Source: Deinococcus humi
GTDB taxonomy: Bacteria > Deinococcota > Deinococci > Deinococcales > Deinococcaceae
Length of the DNA: 18,023 nucleotides
Direction: 5' to 3'
Assembly: GCF_014201875.1 (NCBI RefSeq)
Contig: NZ_JACHFL010000035.1
Coordinates: forward strand, 1-18,023
Translations under genes and position numbers: made by a program
In this document: in pieces, positions 1-5,999 of the stretch
Layout: every line of letters begins with the position of its first letter
How positions within the stretch are numbered: the stretch's first letter is position 1
Notes under the pieces: model-generated
Seen by the model: only the letters and a program-made list of their open reading frames with translations
Database searches by the model: none
Told to the model about the DNA's origin: nothing

Positions 1-159
1 GCCGTTCACAACAGCCGCGACGAATACAAGCAGGCTCTGCTCCTCAGCATTGACCGACTGGTGCAGGCCACCCCAACCGACGACGACAGCATTCACCCGC
101 CCTGGGTCGCGCAGTCAATTCACAATGACACCCGCGAATTCTTCAATGCTGAACGGTGA
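1..159 (+). CDS. 3' end of an unknown protein (partial)
   Basis: An open frame runs in from the left edge and ends at a TGA at 157-159. The visible 52 residues are hydrophilic and mixed in charge, starting AVHNSRDEYKQALLLSIDRL and ending NAER. The first 20 residues look like an amphipathic helix. No motif is recognised and the N-terminal part lies outside the window, so no function is proposed. The codon choice fits the GC-rich genes around it. It is the only long frame on this stretch, and that is the main support for it being real. Confidence 0.5.
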   Translation, partial: AVHNSRDEYKQALLLSIDRLVQATPTDDDSIHPPWVAQSIHNDTREFFNAER

Positions 160-274
160 GGGCCCAGCCCGGTCTACGGCCGCATCACGGCCCGGAAATC
201 GCTGGGCAACGTGCTGACGCTTCACATTCGGATGTGACAGGCAGAGCTCCAGCAGACGAGGAAAGGAGTCAGCA

Positions 275-595
275 GTGGGTCACGAAAAGGTGGTCAAGAT
301 TGGACTCCTGTACCGGCCCAATGATGGCGCGCGGTTTGCTCTCGTTTCAGTAGGCAAGCGCAACTCACGCAGTTTCCAGTACCGGGCCACCGTTTCCTCC
401 AGCCTCAAAGTCTGGGGAGGCAGGCTCACGCCCCAGCAAGCCCATGAAACCTTCTCCCATCACGAAACGGTTCCCCCGTTCAGCATACCCAGGAGGTCAG
501 CGCATGAACACAACTCTGACGAACAGCAAAACGCATGGCACAATGAAAAGGGCCTGTCCACGGCGGACAGGCCCACTCCCCTCAGACAGAGGTAA
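275..595 (+). CDS. small hypothetical protein
   Basis: A GTG start at 275 has a good ribosome-binding site (AAAGGAG, 262-268) six bases upstream and opens 106 codons. The first half is protein-like: VVKIGLLYRPNDGARFALV, then a Ser/Arg-rich segment and a conserved-looking LTPQQAHETF. The last 40 residues are rich in Gln, His, Arg and Pro and overlap a perfect hairpin at 550-574, so the native gene may be shorter or the tail may have drifted. No family is recognised. It lies directly upstream of the XRE-type gene in another frame. It could be a degraded remnant of a larger gene. Confidence 0.4.
   Translation: MGHEKVVKIGLLYRPNDGARFALVSVGKRNSRSFQYRATVSSSLKVWGGRLTPQQAHETFSHHETVPPFSIPRRSAHEHNSDEQQNAWHNEKGLSTADRPTPLRQR
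491..574 (+). promoter_or_regulatory. strong SD plus ATG followed by a perfect 10-bp hairpin
   Basis: AGGAGG (491-496) stands seven bases before an ATG at 504 that is in frame with the XRE gene downstream. About 45 bases later comes a perfect inverted repeat: GGGCCTGTCC (550-559), loop ACGGC, GGACAGGCCC (565-574). No T-run follows. It may be a terminator of the upstream gene, or an attenuator-like leader translated into the XRE gene. The codons between 504 and 614 include several Arg, Thr and Val codons that are rare in GC-rich hosts, which argues against a normal coding stretch. Confidence 0.45.
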
Positions 596-614
596 AGGAG
601 CGCGGCGAGTATAT

Positions 615-1097
615 ATGAAAGAAGAGAAGACCCTCAACCAGTGGCGCAAAGAACGCGGCCTGGGGGTGGACGAGCTGGCGGAACGTGCCGGAGTGGGACG
701 CAGCATTGGCAGTTGGCTCTACGGCGGCAAGGTCCCCAAGCTGAAGGCGAGCCTGGCGCTGGCTGGGGCGTTGGGTGTCGAAGTGACCCAGATCCGTTGG
801 GGCGAGAAAGAAGAGCCCCAGCCCGTCCCCGCGATGCCGCCGCGAGCGGAGGTCAAGGGCAACCGCAGCTCGGTCACCCGTGAACAATACGAGATGGCAA
901 AGGTGTGGGTAGAGGCGGGCCATAGCCACTCTGAAGCTGCCGACGCCATGGGCGTGAGCCGCGAGACCTATTACAAGGCGCTCCGCCGGTTTGCAGAAGA
1001 GGACGCTCCTCAGAAGGCCGACAGGGGGCCAACCCCCAAAGCTGCCGGGTCCAAGCCCCGAACGCCCAAAGCCGAGGCCGCCAAAGCCGTCTCATGA
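615..1097 (+). CDS. XRE-type DNA-binding protein with a second HTH
   Basis: This 160-aa protein has two probable helix-turn-helix units. Residues 6-60 (LNQWRKERGLGVDELAERAG, then SIGSWLYGGKVPKLKASLAL) match the XRE/Cro-repressor pattern. Residues 90-125 (REQYEMAKVWVEAGHSHSEA then GVSRETYYKAL) resemble the HTH of resolvases and transposases. A proline-rich linker joins them, and the C-terminal 30 residues are a basic Pro/Lys/Ala tail. Role inferred: transcriptional regulator. ATG 615 is chosen because the XRE fold begins right after it, but its SD (AAAGGAG, 594-600) is 14 bases away. ATG 504, in frame with AGGAGG seven bases upstream, is the alternative and adds 37 residues. A terminator follows at 1155. 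The TTTTACGACA sites just downstream are plausible operators for it, but binding is not shown. Confidence 0.75.
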   Translation: MKEEKTLNQWRKERGLGVDELAERAGVGRSIGSWLYGGKVPKLKASLALAGALGVEVTQIRWGEKEEPQPVPAMPPRAEVKGNRSSVTREQYEMAKVWVEAGHSHSEAADAMGVSRETYYKALRRFAEEDAPQKADRGPTPKAAGSKPRTPKAEAAKAVS

Positions 1098-1106
1098 CGC
1101 CGTGTG

Positions 1107-1136
1107 TTTTACGACATTTAGGAGGGTTTTACGACA
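1107..1136 (+). repeat. two direct copies of TTTTACGACA
   Basis: TTTTACGACA occurs at 1107-1116 and 1127-1136, with start-to-start spacing of exactly 20 bp, about two helical turns. A partial copy (TTTACGA) lies at 1141-1147. Two more perfect copies, facing each other, lie at 1230-1255. The spacing and orientation suggest protein-binding sites such as operators, iterons or recombinase sites rather than chance. Confidence 0.65.
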
Positions 1137-1154
1137 ACACTTTACGAGACCTAT

Positions 1155-1184
1155 CCGGGCGACTGAGACGCTCGGCCTTTTTTT
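1155..1184 (+). terminator. rho-independent terminator after the XRE-type gene
   Basis: CCGGGCG (1155-1161) pairs with CGCTCGG (1169-1175), with one G-U wobble, around a 7-nt loop. CC and seven T residues (1178-1184) follow. This is a textbook intrinsic terminator on the plus strand, 58 nt after the XRE stop codon. Confidence 0.8.
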
Positions 1185-1229
1185 GCCGACGGGCACGCCA
1201 ATGGCTGTAAATTATCTTGACTTTTGAGA

Positions 1230-1279
1230 TGTCGTAAAATCTTTATTTTACGACACTTGAAATCAAGACATGATATTCT
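1230..1279 (+). promoter_or_regulatory. operator palindrome and promoter of the 1309-3438 operon
   Basis: TGTCGTAAAAT (1230-1240) and ATTTTACGACA (1245-1255) form a perfect 11-bp inverted repeat with a 4-nt spacer. Just downstream, TG-A-TATTCT (1271-1279) resembles an extended -10 box, and the right arm of the palindrome sits where the -35 would be (1251-1256). A TTGACT at 1217-1222 could serve a second start. A protein bound to the palindrome would block this promoter, so repression is inferred. Confidence 0.6.
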
Positions 1280-1308
1280 GGTTGCAGCGAAACAAGGAGA
1301 ATTGATCC

Positions 1309-1653
1309 GTGACCGACTTGCCCGACACTCCATCCACAGCCCTCGCCGATCTTCTGGAGCGGTGCGGCAAGACCCGCTCAGAAGCTGAAGCCCTGGCCGC
1401 CGAAATGGTGCAGCGGCAACGCGCCGTCGATCCCGGTTGCACCTGGGGCCACATTCACCCCGAACAAATCGCGGGCCTGTGGAACCAGGCCGCCAAGCAC
1501 GGCAAGAGGAAACTGGTGCTGGAGATCACTGCCGACGCGCCAACTTACGAAGAGTGGATCGGGGGGCAGATCCAGGTCACCGTCAAAGGCGCGCAGACCT
1601 GGGGCGATTACAAGCAAGAGCAGCAGGACGCCTGCGACAAGGAAGTGAACTGA
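1309..1653 (+). CDS. unknown 114-aa protein, first gene of the recombinase operon
   Basis: The GTG start at 1309 has AAGGAG (1294-1299) nine bases upstream. The 114-aa product is acidic and soluble, with no signal peptide or membrane segment. Residues 1-40 look helical (TALADLLERCGKTRSEAEAL). A middle part contains HIHPEQIAGLWNQAAKHGKR, and the C-terminal half looks like beta strands (KLVLEITADAP, GGQIQVTVKGA). No known family is recognised. The stop overlaps the next start as TGATG, so translation is probably coupled. The promoter upstream carries the TTTTACGACA palindrome, so expression is likely controlled by whatever binds it. Its position as the lead gene before a tyrosine recombinase suggests an accessory or control role, but this is inference only. 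Confidence 0.75.
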   Translation: MTDLPDTPSTALADLLERCGKTRSEAEALAAEMVQRQRAVDPGCTWGHIHPEQIAGLWNQAAKHGKRKLVLEITADAPTYEEWIGGQIQVTVKGAQTWGDYKQEQQDACDKEVN

Positions 1654-2120
1654 TGCAGGGTGTGATCGGCCAGGACCAGGGTGCGCCCACCGGCCCCGGA
1701 CAATCCAAGATGTACGCGCTGAGACGGTACAACCCCAAGCCAGAGTGGCCAAATGGTTCTCTGTACGGCAGAAGCCAGGATTTGGAAAGCTTGAAGGGCC
1801 AATGCGATCTGTACAACAAGCAAAGCGCCCTAGACGACGGCTTCAAGCAGTGGTGGATTACAGACGGCCAGGGCAAGATCATCTATCCCCTGGAAACCAA
1901 GTCCAGCGTCTACACCTCACCCGCCGCAGAGTCGGATGAGGTCTCACAGTCCTTCCAGGAGATGCGGGCGTTCAGGTCGGCCAGTGCTTTGCACGACTTC
2001 CTCTTCCTGACCAAAGATGTGGACGAACAGGTGAAGGCCGAACGCCTGTGCTCACTGGCAAGCGAGCTGGAACTGACCGCCGAACATCTCCGCAAGCTGC
2101 TGGAGTTAGAGCAGCGATGA
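1653..2120 (+). CDS. unknown 155-aa protein, second gene of the recombinase operon
   Basis: ATG 1653 overlaps the previous stop (TGATG), with AAGGA (1638-1642) about ten bases before it. The frame stays open further upstream, but only as the shadow of the preceding gene. The 155 residues begin with a Gly/Pro/Gln-rich stretch, then an aromatic-rich middle (YALRRYNPKPEWPNGSLYGR and FKQWWITDGQGKIIYPLE). They end in a helical region (EQVKAERLCSLASELELTAE, HLRKLLELE) that could be an oligomerisation or binding helix. The WWITDGQGKIIYP segment resembles small plasmid or phage proteins that echo a substrate-recognition strand, but no family can be assigned. It shares its transcript with the genes on both sides. 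Confidence 0.7.
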   Translation: MQGVIGQDQGAPTGPGQSKMYALRRYNPKPEWPNGSLYGRSQDLESLKGQCDLYNKQSALDDGFKQWWITDGQGKIIYPLETKSSVYTSPAAESDEVSQSFQEMRAFRSASALHDFLFLTKDVDEQVKAERLCSLASELELTAEHLRKLLELEQR

Positions 2121-2500
2121 AACCCTGTGCGATTGCCGCCCGCTGGAAAGACCAGATCCCGACCACCACTGCGCACCTGCTGGAGCTGCACGTCAACCAC
2201 GGCTCAGGGGTCCTCTCCGGCTTTTCCCTGGACCTGCTGAGTGGTGAGGCATTCAGGGCTGTGTGCAGCGCCGACGCCGAGAATCGTGCCAGGCTGGGGG
2301 CGCTGCTGGCAATGGTGGCTCAGGATTTCCCGCTGACGTGCTACGGCAGCCGGGAAGCCGTCTTGCAGTGGCAGGGACTAAAGCACACCCCGCCCTTGAC
2401 GGTGCCGGATTCGTGGACGGCCACCGTCGAGGAGCTGCGCCGCGAGGGACCGCAGTACGGGGAGCCAGAGGGGAAATCAGCATTAGGGGAGCTTCACTGA
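2117..2500 (+). CDS. unknown 127-aa protein, third gene of the recombinase operon
   Basis: ATG 2117 overlaps the previous stop as ATGA, the usual sign of coupled translation; no strong SD is present. The 127-aa product looks globular, with segments HLLELHVNHGSGVLSGFSLD, ENRARLGALLAMVAQDFPLT and a C-terminal helix SWTATVEELRREG. There is no membrane helix and no recognisable catalytic motif. Codon use matches its neighbours. The stop again overlaps the start of the tyrosine recombinase (TGATG). No function is proposed beyond membership of this operon. Confidence 0.7.
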   Translation: MKPCAIAARWKDQIPTTTAHLLELHVNHGSGVLSGFSLDLLSGEAFRAVCSADAENRARLGALLAMVAQDFPLTCYGSREAVLQWQGLKHTPPLTVPDSWTATVEELRREGPQYGEPEGKSALGELH

Positions 2501-3438
2501 TGACGGCCACCACGCACACCCCCTCGGTGCTGACCGATGTGCTGAAAGGTTTCGCGGGCTACCTCAAGCGGGAAGAGGGCTTGAGTCCAGGGACCATCCG
2601 GCAGTACGGAGCCGATTGCTCACGGCTGGCGAACTGGCTGGCCGAACACCGTCTACAGATCACGAGTTGGAGCGACGTGAGGGCGCGTGACCTGCGGGCT
2701 TATGTCGATCAGCAGGAGCCGGAGCCAGCGCGCAACCGCCGTTTGCTTGCCAGTTGGCGCAAGTTGTGGACCTATCTCAGCGACGTGGAGGGCCTGACCA
2801 TGCACCCCGGTCCCACCGAGATCAAGCGGGTCAAGTTGCCCAGCCGCCAGCCCCAGTACCTGACTCCCGGCGAGGTCTCCCGCCTGCTGGGTGCGGTGGA
2901 CGGTGCAAGCCCGGAGCAGACGAAGCGGAACAAGGCCGTTGTTGCTTTCCTCTACGGGACGGGTTGCCGGATTGCCGAAGCCCTGAGCCTGACCGTGGAC
3001 AAGGTAGAGGACAACTTTGACGGAACGCCTCACAAAATACGGGTGATCGGCAAGGGGAACAAGGAGCGCACGATCTACCTCTCCCCTACTGCCCAGCGGG
3101 TCTTGAAAGAGTGGCTGGCCTACCGTCAGCTCTACATCGCCGAGGGCCTCACCGTGTTCTGTCATCTGCGGGGCCAGAAGCAGGGACAGGCGATCACGGC
3201 GCGCAGCATTGAGCGCGTGGTCCAGACCGCAGGCGTGCGGGCAGGTTTGGCTCCCGAAAAATGCACGCCGCACAAGCTCCGGCACTCGCATGCCACGGCA
3301 CTGGTGAAGGCGGGGCGCCGATTGGAGGAAGTGCAGGAGATTTTAGGGCATGAGAGCATTGCCACCACCCGGATCTATGCCCACCTGGAGCCGGAACGCC
3401 TGGCGGCGGCGGCGGCCAGCTTGCCGGACATTCTTTGA
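2500..3438 (+). CDS. tyrosine recombinase/integrase (XerC/XerD-like)
   Basis: This 312-aa protein has the normal length and layout of a phage-integrase-family recombinase. An N-terminal SAM-like DNA-binding domain (about residues 12-100, with LKREEGLSPGTIRQYGADCS) precedes a C-terminal catalytic domain. The catalytic set is complete: Arg157 (GTGCRIAEAL), Lys185 (GKGNKER), His258 and Arg261 (HKLRHSHAT), His284 (LGHESIATT) and nucleophile Tyr293 (TRIYAHL). It should cut and rejoin DNA at a specific core site through a 3'-phosphotyrosine. The start at 2500 has AGGGGAG nearby (2485-2491) and overlaps the preceding stop; the longer open frame upstream is the shadow of that gene. The adjacent par region suggests multimer resolution of the replicon, but mobile-element integration is also possible. 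The TTTTACGACA palindrome upstream is one candidate core site. Confidence 0.93.
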   Translation: MTATTHTPSVLTDVLKGFAGYLKREEGLSPGTIRQYGADCSRLANWLAEHRLQITSWSDVRARDLRAYVDQQEPEPARNRRLLASWRKLWTYLSDVEGLTMHPGPTEIKRVKLPSRQPQYLTPGEVSRLLGAVDGASPEQTKRNKAVVAFLYGTGCRIAEALSLTVDKVEDNFDGTPHKIRVIGKGNKERTIYLSPTAQRVLKEWLAYRQLYIAEGLTVFCHLRGQKQGQAITARSIERVVQTAGVRAGLAPEKCTPHKLRHSHATALVKAGRRLEEVQEILGHESIATTRIYAHLEPERLAAAAASLPDIL

Positions 3439-3492
3439 GTGTGTGCAGCCTGGTGTCGCAGAACCGATGAAGATTCAGTCGTCGATTGCGAC

Positions 3493-3651
3493 AATATATT
3501 CCTGTATAAATATCATAGTACAGCAATATACCTGCACTGAAATATATTTCTGTATAAGTATCATAATACAAGAATATATCCACACTGAAATATATTCTTG
3601 TATAAATATCTTAGTACAGAAAAATATTCGCATTAAAATATATTCCTGTAT
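3493..3651. repeat. 48-bp AT-rich tandem repeat, 3.3 copies, candidate centromere
   Basis: Units start at 3493, 3541 and 3589, each exactly 48 bp, and a 15-bp partial unit occupies 3637-3651. Each unit begins AATATATTYYTGTATAA. Inside each unit the motif TATATTCCTGTA recurs in inverted form about 24 bp on (for example TACAGCAATATA), so half-sites alternate in direction every 24 bp. The units diverge slightly, mostly by transitions. The position upstream of parA and a ribbon-helix-helix gene fits a type Ib partition site or an iteron origin. Confidence 0.8.
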
Positions 3652-4098
3652 GGGTAGGATGACTTAGAGCCAGGCCTTACAGGTGTAAAGCGATGTGCTT
3701 GTGCTATCGCAGGCGGCGTACAAGAACGCTTCGCCTGACCGTTTGCTGCTGGCAATCAACCAGAACGACGTGTCGCTTTTGCCTGCCTCATACCTCTGCC
3801 CGGACAACTTTGAGCGTTCAATGCTGGTTCACTGCCTGGATCTAGAGAATATTCAAAGCTCTTTCCCAGAGATCCCCGGTTGCGTGAATCCCGCCTGCTC
3901 ATGGTTTATGAAGCAGAAAGCCTTGGTGAATTGCGCCACCTTTCGGTCCAGGAAGGTGTGGTCTGTCGCGGTCACCGTCTGCTGGTCCTGGGCTGCGGCC
4001 GAGGCACCAAGCGAAAGGGCCGCGATGGGGTGACAAGGTGCGGTTTCGTGACGGCCAGCATAGCGGTAAAGAGGGAAGCGGAACAGTAGATGGTCTGT
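3652..4098. other. GC-richer insert between the two AT-rich repeat clusters
   Basis: About 450 bp of normal GC content separates the 48-bp array from the second AT-rich cluster. It holds a 112-codon plus-strand frame (GTG 3695 to TGA 4033) whose first 70 residues look protein-like (LLLAINQNDVSLLPASYLC, FERSMLVHCLDLENI). It also holds a minus-strand frame (4164-3853) with a protein-like stretch DHTFLDRKVAQFTKAFCF. Neither has a clear SD or a known domain. The stretch is probably gene debris or the scar of an insertion. No terminal repeats were found. Confidence 0.4.
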
Positions 4099-4192
4099 AA
4101 AAATATATTCGTATATAAATACACTATTGTGCGAATATCTCTCTATATAAAAATAGTTGTACATTTACGTACTAACACAATAATATATTCTT
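4099..4192. repeat. second AT-rich repeat cluster abutting parA
   Basis: AATATATTC occurs at 4102-4110 and again at 4182-4190, and an inverted GCGAATAT lies at 4131-4138. These are degenerate forms of the half-sites in the 48-bp array. The last copy ends two bases before the parA start codon, so a protein bound here would cover the parA promoter. This suggests a combined centromere and operator. Confidence 0.6.
4157..4192 (+). promoter_or_regulatory. probable leaderless promoter of parA
   Basis: A TTGTAC (4157-4162) and a TAATAT (4181-4186) are 18 bp apart. The -10-like box ends six bases before the ATG at 4193, so transcription would start at or next to the start codon. There is no Shine-Dalgarno sequence. 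The box overlaps the last centromere-like repeat. Confidence 0.5.
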
Positions 4193-4783
4193 ATGAAAAT
4201 GATCGCGGTGCTGTCGAAGAAGGGCGGCGTGGGGAAGACGCTGCTAAGCATGGGGCTGGCTCAGACGCTTGCTGTACATGGGAAGCATACGGTGGTCATC
4301 GACCACGACCCGGAAGGGAGTGCGATTGGCTGGCGTTTCAATGCCGAGGAAAATGGGCGTGACTTGCCCTACCAGGTGCTTGCGCCTGTCGATGTGGTGG
4401 CGGCGGCGGCAGCAGAATATGTGGTGGTGGATACCCCGCCCAACGACGTGGGGACGTTGCAACAGGTGGCCACCCGCGCAGATTACATCGTCATTCCGGT
4501 CCTGCCAGGGAGCGGCGAAGTGGACCGCTTGCAAGAGACCGTCCGGGCCATCGCCGCCGTGCAGGAGAAACTCAAAGCGGGGGTCCACATCGGTTTTGTC
4601 CTAAACCGTATGGAACACAACAATCTGGCCGCTGCCATGCCCGAGGTGATGGAAAATCTCAATTACCCCGTGATCGCGCAGCTTGCCAGAAGCGTGGACT
4701 ATCAGCGTGCTTTTGGGGGCGTCATCCCTCAACACCTGACCACGCCTTTTGCCCAGATTCTGGAGGAGCTGGAAATTCTATGA
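4193..4783 (+). CDS. parA: ParA-family partition ATPase
   Basis: This 196-aa protein is a small P-loop ATPase of the ParA/MinD group. It has the deviant Walker A KKGGVGKT (residues 9-16) with the signature lysine, Walker A' VVIDHDP (34-40), Walker B VVVDTPP (77-83), and FVLNRM (135-140) in the usual base-recognition position. It lacks an N-terminal HTH, so it matches type Ib plasmid ParAs, which drive segregation by ATP-dependent binding to the nucleoid. The usual DxDPQ reads DHDPEGS here. The next gene overlaps by ATGA and encodes a ribbon-helix-helix protein, the expected partner. The start is set by MKMIAVLSKKGG, and no SD is present. Confidence 0.93.
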   Translation: MKMIAVLSKKGGVGKTLLSMGLAQTLAVHGKHTVVIDHDPEGSAIGWRFNAEENGRDLPYQVLAPVDVVAAAAAEYVVVDTPPNDVGTLQQVATRADYIVIPVLPGSGEVDRLQETVRAIAAVQEKLKAGVHIGFVLNRMEHNNLAAAMPEVMENLNYPVIAQLARSVDYQRAFGGVIPQHLTTPFAQILEELEIL

Positions 4784-5034
4784 CAACGAAGAAAAAGACC
4801 ACCGACTTGAGTTCCATGTTGGGAACGGCCAAACGGGCCAGTGATGTTCCGCGGCCACAGGTAGACGTCAAGCCAGAGGTGGAGCACAAAGTCCCTGAGA
4901 AGCGCGTCACGCTGACCCTGAATGCCGAGCTGCACCGCAGGCTCAAGACGCTGGCCTCCAGTCGGGGCATCAAGGTGTCCGAGCTGACCGATGAGGTTGT
5001 GGGCCGTTATCTGAACGCTATCCAGGACCGCTGA
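4780..5034 (+). CDS. small ribbon-helix-helix protein, ParB/ParG-like partner of ParA
   Basis: This 84-aa protein starts at an ATG overlapping the parA stop. It has a flexible, basic and polar N-terminus (about residues 1-40, MTTKKKTTDLSSMLGTAKRA) and a C-terminal ribbon-helix-helix domain. In that domain KRVTLTLNAEL forms the DNA-contacting strand, followed by helices HRRLKTLASSRGI and VSELTDEVVGRYLNAI. This is the architecture of ParG, omega and other type Ib centromere-binding proteins. In those, the mobile tail stimulates the ParA ATPase and the RHH domain binds repeats upstream and represses the operon. The repeats at 3493-3651 and 4099-4192 are the likely target. The binding site is inference; the fold is fairly clear. 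Confidence 0.85.
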   Translation: MTTKKKTTDLSSMLGTAKRASDVPRPQVDVKPEVEHKVPEKRVTLTLNAELHRRLKTLASSRGIKVSELTDEVVGRYLNAIQDR

Positions 5035-5048
5035 AGGGGCCAGAGGTG

Positions 5049-5999
5049 ATGGATGACAATGAACCCGAACGGATCTATGAGGCCGCGTGCCGACTGGTGC
5101 GTCAGGGGATCAGCGTCATTCCCACTGGCGGCGGCGTCAGCGTGCGGGCCAAGGAACCCCACACGCAGGCCCTGATCGCCTCCGGTCACACCTTCACCAA
5201 CGATGATGGCGAGCTGCGGGCCAGTTGGAAACCGCTGCAGACCCAGCTCCCCACCGCGCAGGATCTCCAGACCTGGTACCTGCACAGCCGCGCACGCGGC
5301 CTGGCAGTGGTCACGGGTGAGTTGAGCGGTTACGTGGTCATTGATGTGGACCTGATGGGCTTGCCTCTCCTGCACAAACTGGGCTGGAAGCCGCATGTTG
5401 TCTCACCGAGCGGCGGCGCGCACCTGTATCTGCATCACCCTGGTTGGTTCGTGCCGTCCAACGCGAGCAAAAGCAAGAGAACCCTGCCTCCCGGCTTTGA
5501 TGTGCGTGGCGACGGCGGCTACATTATGTTCCCGCCCAGCCGCAACCGCGAGGGCTTCTACCGCCGCACCGATGAACGCCGCAGACTTAGCGTCTGGGAC
5601 ATTCCTGAGGCGATCAGCGTGGCAGGGGAGACCTACCACCTCCGCGAGGCGCTGGGACTGACCCCACCCGCGCCGCAGGACTCCAGACCCGCCGAACGTC
5701 CTGACGTCCAGCCCTTTGACGCGGACGACGAACGCTGCCCCATGGCCCTGCTGCTGGACCGAGCCGCCGATTATGCACTGGAGAGCCGCAACAAAGGCGC
5801 CTTCATGCTGGGGCTGTGGGCCCATGCCAACGACTACAGCCGCGATGAAGCCATCCATGCCGCCGGGGAGTACACCGACATCGTGCAGGGCGTCAAGCGC
5901 ACTCCCTTCACTTTGGACGAGGCCCGGAAAGCCGTTGCCAGCGCCTACACCTATCCTAAAAAAGACCGATGGCAGAAGCGGGAGGAACTGTTCCTATGA
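5049..5999 (+). CDS. prim-pol type DNA primase/polymerase
   Basis: This 316-aa protein matches the bifunctional primase/polymerase domain of the archaeo-eukaryotic primase superfamily. The metal-binding DxD is D99-V-D101 (GYVVIDVD) after GLAVVTG. The nucleotide-binding motif is SGGAHLYL (121-128, His125), and FDVRGDGGYIMFPPS lies at 150-164. The C-terminal third (about 230-316) is helical and resembles the primase C-terminal segment. No helicase or P-loop domain is present, so the protein is short for a plasmid prim-pol and would need a partner. ATG 5049 is chosen (AAGGGG nine bases upstream); GTG 5046 is an alternative. It lies 14 bp after the RHH gene, and its stop overlaps the next start (ATGA), so it is part of the par operon. 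Likely role: plasmid replication initiation or primer synthesis. Confidence 0.88.
   Translation: MDDNEPERIYEAACRLVRQGISVIPTGGGVSVRAKEPHTQALIASGHTFTNDDGELRASWKPLQTQLPTAQDLQTWYLHSRARGLAVVTGELSGYVVIDVDLMGLPLLHKLGWKPHVVSPSGGAHLYLHHPGWFVPSNASKSKRTLPPGFDVRGDGGYIMFPPSRNREGFYRRTDERRRLSVWDIPEAISVAGETYHLREALGLTPPAPQDSRPAERPDVQPFDADDERCPMALLLDRAADYALESRNKGAFMLGLWAHANDYSRDEAIHAAGEYTDIVQGVKRTPFTLDEARKAVASAYTYPKKDRWQKREELFL

Noticed and set aside
3493..3651. CRISPR array
   Set aside because: Units are contiguous with no unique spacers, AT-rich, and no cas genes are present; the whole 48 bp is repeated.
3350..3667. Open frame across the 48-bp array with a 16-residue repeat in its translation
   Set aside because: 48 bp is a multiple of three, so the DNA repeat gives a periodic peptide in any open frame; the start lies inside the recombinase gene in another frame and there is no RBS.
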